Below are positions 1 through 5,791 of a stretch of DNA of 6,994 bases, one piece after another (the first letter of the stretch is position 1; each line of letters begins with the position of its first letter). The stretch comes from Flavobacteriales bacterium. Lineage in GTDB: Bacteria; Bacteroidota; Bacteroidia; NS11-12g; UBA955. Location of the stretch: NCBI GenBank assembly GCA_947450405.1, contig CANFVI010000087.1, positions 1 through 6,994 of the forward strand, read 5' to 3'. A program made the translations under genes and the position numbers. The notes under the pieces were generated by a model, which worked only from the letters and a program-made list of their open reading frames with translations, had not been told where the DNA came from and ran no database searches.

Positions 1-595
1 TACCTGTTGAATTAGGGCTTAAATTATTTTCGATATCAATTGAAATCAAACTAATAATGAGTCTATGCTCGTAATTTTTATAATCATTAAGACATCTAGA
101 ATAATAAATTACCAACCCAAGTTCACTGCACAAAAAATAAATTGTTTTACCCAATCCATAAGAACCACCCGAATATTCAGCCGTCTGGCTTCTTGTTATA
201 TCAAAGATTAGATTAAAATAATTATTCCTAATCTCACCCTTAACACCATATGAATTTAGTTTATTTCGAATATTTCCCGTGAGTCCTTTTGTTCCTTTAT
301 CTGCTAATTCCAAAATATTTGAAATATTTTTCTCTTGAACCAGTTTCAATAATTCACGTTTGGTAGGAGTATCTTCAAATTTCGAATTGATTAAATTAAA
401 TAATCTAACGGAACTTATTTCATGTAATTTAAAACTAATATTTACTTCTTGGGAATTTGCTGCATCTAAAGAATTTTGAATTAACTCCCTAACAAGTATT
501 GCATTTAAAGGTAAATTGGCATTCCTCAGAGATCGCAATGCACCAGAAGCATTGAATACCATATTCCCTTTACGAAGTTCTAATGATTTTAGCAT
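1..595 (-). CDS. GHKL-family ATPase (MORC/Hsp90-like) of a restriction/defence operon, C-terminus cut off by window edge
   Basis: I translated this by hand from ATG at 595; 198 residues are present and the frame is still open at the left edge. The Bergerat ATP-binding fold is recognisable from three motifs. The N box RELIQNSLDAA (residues 36-46) has the catalytic-type Glu37 and Mg-binding Asn41. The G1 motif is ADKGTKG (98-104, D99-x-G101-x-x-G104). The glycine-rich G2 lid is GGSYGLGKT (143-151). The G2 form GGS-aromatic-G-x-GK is the one I associate with ATPases in prokaryotic restriction operons, related to eukaryotic MORC proteins, rather than with histidine kinases or canonical MutL. It is the third gene of the operon, 7 bases after the nuclease-like gene, so translational coupling is likely. 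By family knowledge such ATPases dimerise through the lid on ATP binding; coupling this to the adjacent helicase and nuclease is inference. The missing C-terminal part may carry further domains. Confidence 0.85.
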   Translation of the reverse strand, partial: MLKSLELRKGNMVFNASGALRSLRNANLPLNAILVRELIQNSLDAANSQEVNISFKLHEISSVRLFNLINSKFEDTPTKRELLKLVQEKNISNILELADKGTKGLTGNIRNKLNSYGVKGEIRNNYFNLIFDITRSQTAEYSGGSYGLGKTIYFLCSELGLVIYYSRCLNDYKNYEHRLIISLISIDIENNLSPNSTG

Positions 596-602
596 TATTA
601 AT

Positions 603-1547
603 TTAATTAAAATAATCGTTTGTGTTTATATATTCTAAATTACTCAAGTCAACAGTATATGAAATATAAGAAATCCCTTTGGGAACCCTATCATTTTTGA
701 ACGAATTTTGACTAATCTTAGGAAAATTTTCATCAACTATGTAAATCTGATTTACCACCAAATTATATTTATCTGTTGATGAATTAATAATTTTACTAAA
801 ACGACTCCATTTATTCTCGAATAAAGCTTGATCTAGTGAATTGAGTTTATTGGAAATCTTAGTTATTAAATCCTTTAAGGATTCCCCTGAGGTATTATCC
901 TTCTCTATACGCATAAAACACAACCCTGTTTCTTCATTACTGTTTAATTGTAACATCCCATTTATAGAAATTAAATTTTTATACTTATTTGATGTTGTTT
1001 TAATTTCGAAAAAACGATTTTTAATTTTGAAATCATGAGTAGAAAATTCAGGTCCTGTCCAACTTTGAATATTGGAAACCCCATTAACCAATATAAAATC
1101 TAAAAATTTCAATTCCCCCCAAAGGCCTATATCTGTTTTAGGAACATTTATTAATTTAATAAATTCACGCCATGATTGATACCTTTCTATAATCGCATTA
1201 ATATTATAATTTGTTTCAAAACACCTGAATACCAAATCAGATATAATCATAATATAAAAATCTCGATACGCGGTATTTAAAACTGTTACATTTAAAAAAA
1301 CATCACTTCCAATCGACTCATTTTTCGTATAAAAAAGTCCATCATTTATAGTTAAATCAACAATTTCTGTAGAATCATTTTTTATTGGTATTTTAATGGA
1401 ATATGATTTTCCTCTTTTCCAAAATTCAAAAACATATTTTTCGTTAAAATCATCTGTCAGTGAGGACTCAGACTCAGATTCACTTTCAAGTTCTAAAACA
1501 TTGAAAATTCTTTTGATATTTAATTCAATATCTATTAATGTTATCAT
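603..1547 (-). CDS. PD-(D/E)XK motif protein (DUF4420-like), putative restriction nuclease subunit
   Basis: A 314-residue cytoplasmic protein with the core of the PD-(D/E)XK nuclease fold in its middle. GLWGELKFL (141-149) supplies Glu145. W163-T-G-P precedes HDF (171-173), which supplies Asp172. FEIKTT (180-185) supplies Glu181 and Lys183. INGMLQL (195-201) follows. The order GE-L, W-GP, HDF, E-I/V-K-T is the pattern of the DUF4420 / 'PD-(D/E)XK motif protein' family, and the length is close to what I know for that family. All expected metal-binding and catalytic residues are present, so it may be an active DNase. Target and specificity cannot be read from the sequence. It starts 18 bases after the Z1 gene stop and ends 7 bases before the GHKL start, which fixes it as the middle gene of one operon. 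The N-terminus has a Glu-Ser microrepeat (residues 21-28). Family assignment is from motif recognition, not a search. Confidence 0.85.
   Translation of the reverse strand: MITLIDIELNIKRIFNVLELESESESESSLTDDFNEKYVFEFWKRGKSYSIKIPIKNDSTEIVDLTINDGLFYTKNESIGSDVFLNVTVLNTAYRDFYIMIISDLVFRCFETNYNINAIIERYQSWREFIKLINVPKTDIGLWGELKFLDFILVNGVSNIQSWTGPEFSTHDFKIKNRFFEIKTTSNKYKNLISINGMLQLNSNEETGLCFMRIEKDNTSGESLKDLITKISNKLNSLDQALFENKWSRFSKIINSSTDKYNLVVNQIYIVDENFPKISQNSFKNDRVPKGISYISYTVDLSNLEYINTNDYFN
1465..1488 (-). repeat. Hexamer microrepeat encoding Glu-Ser run in the nuclease-like gene
   Basis: On the plus strand, two exact gactca units (1465-1476) are followed by gattca and ctttca. Read on the minus strand they give alternating Glu and Ser codons, residues 21-28 of the PD-(D/E)XK protein. 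The two exact units are a possible slippage point, but a six-base change would keep the frame. Confidence 0.7.
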
Positions 1548-1565
1548 TGCTAAAATATATTTCGT

Positions 1566-4334
1566 TTAACTTTCAAAATTCTCATCTAATTCATTTTCAT
1601 TCTCAGTAAAAATTTCGTCATCATTGTTATCTTCTGCTGAATACTCATTAAAATCCGAAATTTCTAATTTTACATATTCGTCTACAGTTTTATTAATACC
1701 TAAGTTAAGTATCATAGCTATTCCAATTAAATGTTCATCTGCATTCAAATCGAAACGCTGTATACTAGATTTGCTATTTCGTAAAACTGGTTTAGAATCT
1801 TTATCGATTGGATAAATTATAAGTAACGAAGGTAAATTTTTTTTAGATCTAAATAGGATACTCTTTTCTCTAGTTTCTTTAAATTCAGATGGAATATCAG
1901 GTATATCAATAAAACTATCATCTTTTGACATTATTCCTTTTAAATTGAGTTTATCTACTCTTCCACCAATATCATTATCAAAAATTTTAATCCTACTTCT
2001 ATTCATTCTGCTCACAGTAAATTTACCAAAGTTGAAATATGAATTTTCTTTTGAACCACCAATTACTGCTACATTCCAATTATTGAACAGATCTTGATTT
2101 TTATCTATAAATTGATTTATTTTATTCAAATTAAATCCTCTACCATCTTCTATAGACTGATAATTATTTAAAAAATCCTTAACTAAATTTAACCCAAGAT
2201 TATTAAATACAATTCGTGTTGATTTAATATCGTCGGTAATCTGTGGATTTTCATTTATTACAGCTTCTAAAAACTCTCGAGTTAATTCTTCATTCGCTGT
2301 TAATTGAGACTTTTCGTTTGCAAACATAATTGTTTGCAAAGCAGTGCCCGAAAAATCAACTTCAGATAGTTGGGCCCTTCGCATTGCATTTCGGCGAGTG
2401 ATCTGAAAATCAGGCCTTCTTAAAATTTTAGGGGCGATTTGTCTAGGAGTTGATAATCCATTAGAATATTTTGTTTTAATATCATTTTTAAGATGAATTT
2501 CCATTGCAACTAGGTTTCTAAATCCTTCTCTTAGTGCGAATGTTGTCCAAATTCTAGGAAGTGTTTCGAAACCAATCTTATATCCAAACCATCTACCCAT
2601 TTGCATTAAAGTATCAAAATTCGAAACTTTTCTGACAAAATAACATGACGTAAGACCATAAAGCGTCAACCCCCTAGACAATGTATTACCACCAATAGCA
2701 ATTTGGTATTTTGGGGCGTTTTCATCGTAATTCAAGCGAATACTTGAATCTGCGTCACCATTATCAATTCTAATTGAAGTTTCATTTAAAATTGGAACAA
2801 GATAATCTTTAAAATCTTTAAATTCAGGATCCTTATCAAATTCTAACCCATATTCGGGGAATACCCTATTTAAGTCTTCAAATTTAATTTTATCCTTTTC
2901 AATTCCCCATAATTCTATGCATAATTCTATAAATTCAACAGTGTTTTTCTTGAAAAAATCAATCTTTTTATTCGTATATTCATATAGTAATTGATGTTTA
3001 AGAATACGCCCGCTTGTATGGATTAACATAGTTGAAAAATCCTCACTACCTCTAAATTTTCTAACTGCAGTAGAAATAAAAAACCACAATAAACTTTCCT
3101 GTAATTTCAATAAGTTTTTATTTTCAAAATCATTGGAATTACTTATTTCAAGAATTTCTTTTAATTCCAAATCAGGAACATATCTAATTACATCTAATGG
3201 ATCTACATAATTTTCTTCTTCTTCATTTAAATCAGGATCACCGAATAATTGTAAAGGACCAAAATACTTTTTAGGCGTATCCAAAACATGGATAAAATTC
3301 CTAGGATACAAAGTAATATCCCCCATCTCATTTAAAATATTAGCAAATGGAGTTGCCGTAAATTGTAAATAGGTTGCCTTATTTAGTGATATCCTTAAAA
3401 GCCTAAGTAATCGATTAATTGTTACAGGATTATTTATATCACCACTAGTATTAGGAGTTGCTTCATCTGACTCATCATCGATTATTAATGCTTTGATATT
3501 TTTGAGATAATTTTGATTAGTATTCTGTATTTTCTTAATTAATTTTCTTAGATTACTTCCATTTTTAAGATACACACCATAAACTACATTTGATGGATTA
3601 GTGCTAGTTAAGTTTCCAAAAATACGATTTCCAGGAGTAAAGTTTTGAGATGCACGATCAACTGATGTAAGAGAAATAAAATGAACATTGCTGTTTTCAT
3701 GATTATCAGATGGTTGTAAAATGTCAACTACATCAGACTCAAACCTCTTTTGAGTCTGAGCTCGCAAATTTTCTTTTAATCCGGAAACAATAATGATAAC
3801 ATTATATTTAAGATCAATTGCTGCAGATATTAATCCATTGAAAGTTGAAGTTTTTCCACTTTGAACTTTTCCAATTACCAAACCAATCCTATCGTTCGAA
3901 TCATTTATCGTAGGCAATAAATTTACAATGGTTTCACATTCATTTTTTAACTGATTGACAGAATCAAGATCATTTTTACGTTGAATCAATATATTATTGA
4001 TGTATTTGGAGAAATTATTTTCATCATTCGAACCGGGGATCGAAAGTACAGTATTGTTTGAATATTGAGTTTCAACAATAGTTGCGTTTTTTCTTGAATT
4101 ACGATCTTTTATAAGAGAATAAAATCCTTCTAATTCTCGCTTGGCAAATTTATCTTGGTCTTCTTGAAATGTAATATCATCAGGCTCAATCATTTTTAAA
4201 TATTCAAAAAAATCATCAAAACTATCTGTATTATCTAAAATGTCTTTTACAATATCTAAATCTTCCAAATTTTGATTTTGTCTAATTCTCTTTTTGATGA
4301 AATTTTTAATTGCATCTGATGTTGAAGTAATCAT
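1566..4334 (-). CDS. Z1 domain protein, superfamily II helicase-like ATPase of a restriction/defence operon
   Basis: A 922-residue protein with helicase-type motifs in order. Walker A is GKVQSGKT (155-162). Walker B is IIDDESDE (284-291), with DDES in place of a classic DEAD/DEAH box. A motif III-like FTATPF occurs at 325-330. The Z1 signature GGNTLSRGLTLYGL spans 548-561, and QMGRWFGY (578-585) lies where motif VI carries its arginine finger (Arg581). GGNTLSRG and QMGRWFGY are diagnostic of the Z1 family (Pfam PF10593 as I recall), and the length is typical. The C-terminus (about 891-922) is strongly acidic, with 14 Asp/Glu in 32 residues. It is the first gene of the operon, its ATG preceded by A/T-rich sequence without a Shine-Dalgarno motif, as is normal in Bacteroidota. 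All nucleotide-binding residues are intact. By family context it probably translocates on or remodels DNA for the neighbouring nuclease and GHKL ATPase; that role is inference. Confidence 0.92.
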   Translation of the reverse strand: MITSTSDAIKNFIKKRIRQNQNLEDLDIVKDILDNTDSFDDFFEYLKMIEPDDITFQEDQDKFAKRELEGFYSLIKDRNSRKNATIVETQYSNNTVLSIPGSNDENNFSKYINNILIQRKNDLDSVNQLKNECETIVNLLPTINDSNDRIGLVIGKVQSGKTSTFNGLISAAIDLKYNVIIIVSGLKENLRAQTQKRFESDVVDILQPSDNHENSNVHFISLTSVDRASQNFTPGNRIFGNLTSTNPSNVVYGVYLKNGSNLRKLIKKIQNTNQNYLKNIKALIIDDESDEATPNTSGDINNPVTINRLLRLLRISLNKATYLQFTATPFANILNEMGDITLYPRNFIHVLDTPKKYFGPLQLFGDPDLNEEEENYVDPLDVIRYVPDLELKEILEISNSNDFENKNLLKLQESLLWFFISTAVRKFRGSEDFSTMLIHTSGRILKHQLLYEYTNKKIDFFKKNTVEFIELCIELWGIEKDKIKFEDLNRVFPEYGLEFDKDPEFKDFKDYLVPILNETSIRIDNGDADSSIRLNYDENAPKYQIAIGGNTLSRGLTLYGLTSCYFVRKVSNFDTLMQMGRWFGYKIGFETLPRIWTTFALREGFRNLVAMEIHLKNDIKTKYSNGLSTPRQIAPKILRRPDFQITRRNAMRRAQLSEVDFSGTALQTIMFANEKSQLTANEELTREFLEAVINENPQITDDIKSTRIVFNNLGLNLVKDFLNNYQSIEDGRGFNLNKINQFIDKNQDLFNNWNVAVIGGSKENSYFNFGKFTVSRMNRSRIKIFDNDIGGRVDKLNLKGIMSKDDSFIDIPDIPSEFKETREKSILFRSKKNLPSLLIIYPIDKDSKPVLRNSKSSIQRFDLNADEHLIGIAMILNLGINKTVDEYVKLEISDFNEYSAEDNNDDEIFTENENELDENFES
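3733..3759. repeat. Perfect 11-bp inverted repeat inside the Z1 gene
   Basis: The arms tcagactcaaa (3733-3743) and tttgagtctga (3749-3759) are perfectly complementary around the 5-base loop cctct. The repeat encodes residues roughly 192-201 of the Z1 protein, shortly after Walker A. No T-run follows on the minus strand, so it is not a standard intrinsic terminator. Its function is unknown. Confidence 0.75.
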
Positions 4335-4353
4335 TATTTATTATTTACAAACT

Positions 4354-4384
4354 GCAATATAGTTTAGTTAATAATATTATCAAA
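4354..4384 (-). promoter_or_regulatory. Candidate Bacteroidota promoter for the Z1 operon
   Basis: On the minus strand TTTG (4384-4381) is followed by 19 bases and then TATATTGC (4361-4354). The known Bacteroidota consensus is TTTG, 19-21 bases, TAnnTTTG. The upstream box and spacing fit, but the downstream box matches only in its first six positions. Transcription would begin about a dozen bases before the ATG at 4334, giving a very short leader. Confidence 0.4.
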
Positions 4385-4391
4385 TTCAATC

Positions 4392-4407
4392 TCGATTTAA
4401 AAATCGA
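4392..4407. repeat. Short A/T palindrome just upstream of the operon promoter
   Basis: The arms tcgattt and aaatcga (7 bp) surround a 2-base centre, directly upstream of the TTTG box of the Z1 operon promoter. The position would suit a regulator-binding site, but such short A/T palindromes also arise by chance in this base composition. Confidence 0.4.
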
Positions 4408-4428
4408 AAAACTAATTAAATCAAACGC

Positions 4429-4458
4429 AAATAATGGCATTTGGAATTACCATTATTT
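4429..4458. repeat. 9-bp inverted repeat in the Z1 upstream region
   Basis: The arms aaataatgg (4429-4437) and ccattattt (4450-4458) are exact complements around a 12-base loop. No T-run follows on either strand, so it is not a clear terminator. It lies about 45-75 bases upstream of the operon's -33 box and could be an operator; that is inference. Confidence 0.45.
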
Positions 4459-4556
4459 AAATCTTAACCCCTACAATAACAAAATCATTGCTAAATTTAT
4501 TAAAATTTTAGAACCATTGATAAAGAATAATTTCAAGATTATACTCATATTTGCAA

Positions 4557-4588
4557 CCCCGCAAACGCTAAAACGTCCCACAAAAAAA
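4557..4588 (-). repeat. Dispersed element, copy A
   Basis: This 32-base element matches copy B (5041-5072) at 27 of 32 positions by hand alignment. The invariant core on the minus strand is GGGACGTTTTA, preceded by a T-run plus G and followed by an nCGnTTGC block. On the minus strand an ATG follows at 4548. Confidence 0.6.
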
Positions 4589-4659
4589 CTAGGGCCTGAA
4601 TTCAAACGAGTTTCAATTTGCGAAAACTGCAAATAATAAAAGGGGTATTTTCCATTGAA

Positions 4660-4692
4660 TTTGGGGCCGGAAATTTAGTGGGTTTAACTTTG
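4660..4692 (+). promoter_or_regulatory. Strong-match Bacteroidota promoter for the DUF2442 gene
   Basis: TTTG (4660-4663), a 21-base spacer and TAACTTTG (4685-4692) match every specified base of the Bacteroidota consensus TTTG-N19-21-TAnnTTTG. It points at the gene starting at 4770, leaving a leader of roughly 70 bases. An 8-bp inverted repeat overlaps the -7 box. Confidence 0.6.
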
Positions 4693-4723
4693 TAGGGTGA
4701 TTGAATTTGTAAATTTTAAACCC
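4680..4723. repeat. 8-bp inverted repeat overlapping the DUF2442 promoter
   Basis: The arms gggtttaa (4680-4687) and ttaaaccc (4716-4723) are exact complements separated by 28 bases. The left arm runs into the -7 box of the forward promoter and the right arm lies in the predicted leader. It could be a repressor site, but there is no direct evidence. Confidence 0.4.
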
Positions 4724-4769
4724 TATTTTCGTAATGTCTAAAATTTCTTCTTATTAAAATAACAGACCA

Positions 4770-5024
4770 ATGACATTTGAAAATTCTAAAATGGCGATCG
4801 AAAAAATCAATTTTGATATTGCAGGGAAAATATCCCTGAAACTTGAAGATGGCAGAGTGATTATTGTTCCTCTAAAGTATTTCCCTGAGATACAGAAATT
4901 ATCGGTTGATAAGAGAAAGAAGTATACCATTGTGGATGATCGCACCGTTCTCTTTGCGCATTCAAACAATGTTTTTCATTTGGAAGATTTTATGGGGTTA
5001 GAAAGCAAGTGGCGAGAAAGATAA
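4770..5024 (+). CDS. DUF2442 domain-containing small protein
   Basis: An 84-residue cytoplasmic protein. The stretch LEDGRVIIVPLKYFPEIQKL (residues 25-44) followed by a spaced aromatic/charged segment and a C-terminal LEDFMG matches the DUF2442 pattern DGR-x-I-x-VPL-x-W-FP, then a terminal V/L-x-x-LL. The domain fills nearly the whole protein, as usual for the family. DUF2442 proteins are often encoded next to DUF4160 proteins in arrangements resembling toxin-antitoxin modules; no DUF4160 gene is visible on either side here, so this copy appears solitary. The start at 4770 is preferred because a well-matched promoter lies upstream; Met8 at 4791 is an alternative and would lose only residues ahead of the domain. 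No Shine-Dalgarno sequence is present. The molecular function of the family is not established. Confidence 0.8.
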   Translation: MTFENSKMAIEKINFDIAGKISLKLEDGRVIIVPLKYFPEIQKLSVDKRKKYTIVDDRTVLFAHSNNVFHLEDFMGLESKWRER

Positions 5025-5040
5025 ATTTATTCCGCTTCAT

Positions 5041-5072
5041 ACCTGCAATCGATAAAACGTCCCTCAAAAAAA
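5041..5072 (-). repeat. Dispersed element, copy B
   Basis: 27 of 32 positions match copy A at 4557-4588, including the minus-strand core GGGACGTTTTA and the flanking T-run. On the minus strand an ATG at 5040 immediately follows and opens the short ORF MKRNKFIFLATCFLTP, which resembles the start of a secreted protein but then stops. Confidence 0.6.
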
Positions 5073-5195
5073 ACAATACTGATAAATCCAAAATACACTA
5101 TTTCGTCTTTGTTTGGTAAGTTTGTATTTATTGAAAATAGAAATTCATCTATCCTAATTCGTAATTTAATTTCGCATTTTTTGCAAATAAATTAA

Positions 5196-5209
5196 GGGAA
5201 ATATTTCCC
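5196..5209. repeat. Perfect 14-bp palindrome upstream of the toxin-antitoxin genes
   Basis: GGGAAATATTTCCC is its own reverse complement. It lies about 160 bases upstream of the toxin start in a non-coding stretch. Palindromes of this form are typical operators for dimeric helix-turn-helix regulators; binding by the encoded antitoxin is only a guess. Confidence 0.5.
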
Positions 5210-5320
5210 GGTGGACATTGCCAGCCAATTACTAATCAATAACATTCAATTATTTTTGTACTAGGTCTAATTTTTCTTCAGTAGATAGCTGAAATAAATT
5301 AGAATCTCAAATCATGTTGA

Positions 5321-5353
5321 AGTTAAACTTTATTCATCTTAATAAATTTAACT
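5321..5353 (+). promoter_or_regulatory. Hairpin with 13-bp stem directly before the toxin gene
   Basis: The left arm is agttaaa, a bulged c, then tttatt (5321-5334). The loop is catctt (5335-5340). The right arm is aataaa then tttaact (5341-5353). All 13 pairs are Watson-Crick, though only two are G-C. It ends 15 bases before the TTG proposed as toxin start. It may be an mRNA structure limiting toxin translation, or a DNA operator for the helix-turn-helix partner. Confidence 0.55.
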
Positions 5354-5368
5354 CTTTCGATTTGCTTT

Positions 5369-5791
5369 TTGTTAACCTATAGCTTAATTTTGAAATTGAA
5401 AAGAAATTGTAATTATCTAATCGGCTCCAAAGATGGAAAACGAGCAATTTACCTTGACGAAGAAAACAAGGATGAAATTATTGCATATTTACAAAGAGAT
5501 GAACGACATAGAAAGAAATTTAAATTTATTGCTGAAATTATTTTAAACAATCATAGAAACACAGAGGTTTATGATAAAGAGGAAATAAATACTAAATGTA
5601 AGGATGTTACAGCAATGAAATTCTTCAAAGGTCAAGACAATGACAGAATATATTGCAAAGAAATTCATTCTTCAAAAGGTACATTTATTGTTGTTGCTGC
5701 GGTATTATATGAAAAAAAGAAAACAAAGAAGTTGAGTCAAAAACAAATCAATTTAATTGAAAAAGTAGCGAAATATAGTTATGAAATTTAA
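5369..5791 (+). CDS. Putative RelE/HigB-like toxin of a type II toxin-antitoxin pair
   Basis: A basic cytoplasmic protein of about 130-140 residues. After the N-terminus come a helical Lys/Arg-rich stretch (about 34-60), a strand block VTAMKFFKGQDNDRIYCKEI (80-99), a hydrophobic strand with a basic turn FIVVAAVLYEKKKTKKLS (106-123), and a C-terminal helix. The order lysine-rich helix, strand with 'DRIY', then hydrophobic strand running into 'KKKTKK' resembles RelE/HigB-type ribosome-dependent mRNA interferases. That identification rests on pattern and context, not on a firm match. The gene overlaps the downstream helix-turn-helix gene by 11 bases in toxin-first order, as in higBA-type operons. 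The start is uncertain: no ATG lies between the in-frame stop at 5324-5326 and residue 83. TTG at 5369 is the longest TTG choice, but TTG at 5390 or 5396 is equally possible. A decayed upstream start cannot be excluded. Confidence 0.6.
   Translation: MLTYSLILKLKRNCNYLIGSKDGKRAIYLDEENKDEIIAYLQRDERHRKKFKFIAEIILNNHRNTEVYDKEEINTKCKDVTAMKFFKGQDNDRIYCKEIHSSKGTFIVVAAVLYEKKKTKKLSQKQINLIEKVAKYSYEI

Larger units (their letters stand above)
4335..4769. other. 435-base spacer between the divergent Z1 operon and the DUF2442 gene
   Basis: This spacer is flanked by divergently transcribed genes and has no ORF resembling a known protein on either strand. It contains the probable operon promoter (4354-4384), an A/T palindrome (4392-4407), a 9-bp inverted repeat (4429-4458), one copy of a dispersed element (4557-4588), the DUF2442 promoter (4660-4692) and an 8-bp inverted repeat overlapping it (4680-4723). 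On the minus strand a 25-codon ORF (4548-4471) begins just beyond the dispersed element and encodes a very hydrophobic peptide. I do not call it a gene. Confidence 0.7.
5025..5368. other. 344-base spacer between DUF2442 and the toxin-antitoxin pair
   Basis: No protein-coding gene is recognised. Contents are dispersed element copy B (5041-5072), a perfect GGGAAATATTTCCC palindrome (5196-5209), and a 13-bp hairpin with one bulge (5321-5353) close to the toxin start. Two sequences fit the -7 box TAnnTTTG (5117-5124 and 5251-5258), but neither has a TTTG at the right distance, so I do not call a promoter. A 22-codon ORF beginning ATG at 5314 ends at 5382, overlapping the toxin start in another frame. 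On the minus strand a 16-residue signal-peptide-like ORF (5040-4990) begins beside copy B. Confidence 0.6.

Noticed and set aside
841..1038. Plus-strand ORF of 65 codons inside the nuclease-like gene
   Set aside because: It lies wholly antisense to a gene with clear PD-(D/E)XK motifs, has no recognisable domain, and has no promoter match.
1624..1815. Plus-strand ORF of 63 codons inside the 3' end of the Z1 gene
   Set aside because: Antisense shadow of a well-supported gene; low-complexity Ser/Leu/Ile composition.
4593..4668. Imperfect inverted repeat ggcc-n-aattcaa ... ttgaatt-n-ggcc as a mobile-element end
   Set aside because: Arms are interrupted by mismatches and nearly 50 bases apart, with no target-site duplication or transposase.
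4754..4969. Minus-strand ORF of 71 codons opposite the DUF2442 gene
   Set aside because: The plus-strand frame matches DUF2442 and has a consensus promoter; the reverse frame is its complement.
4557..5072. Element copies A and B as integron attC-like sites bounding a DUF2442 cassette
   Set aside because: I looked for paired RYYYAAC and GTTRRRY core sites in attC arrangement and did not find them, and no integrase is present.
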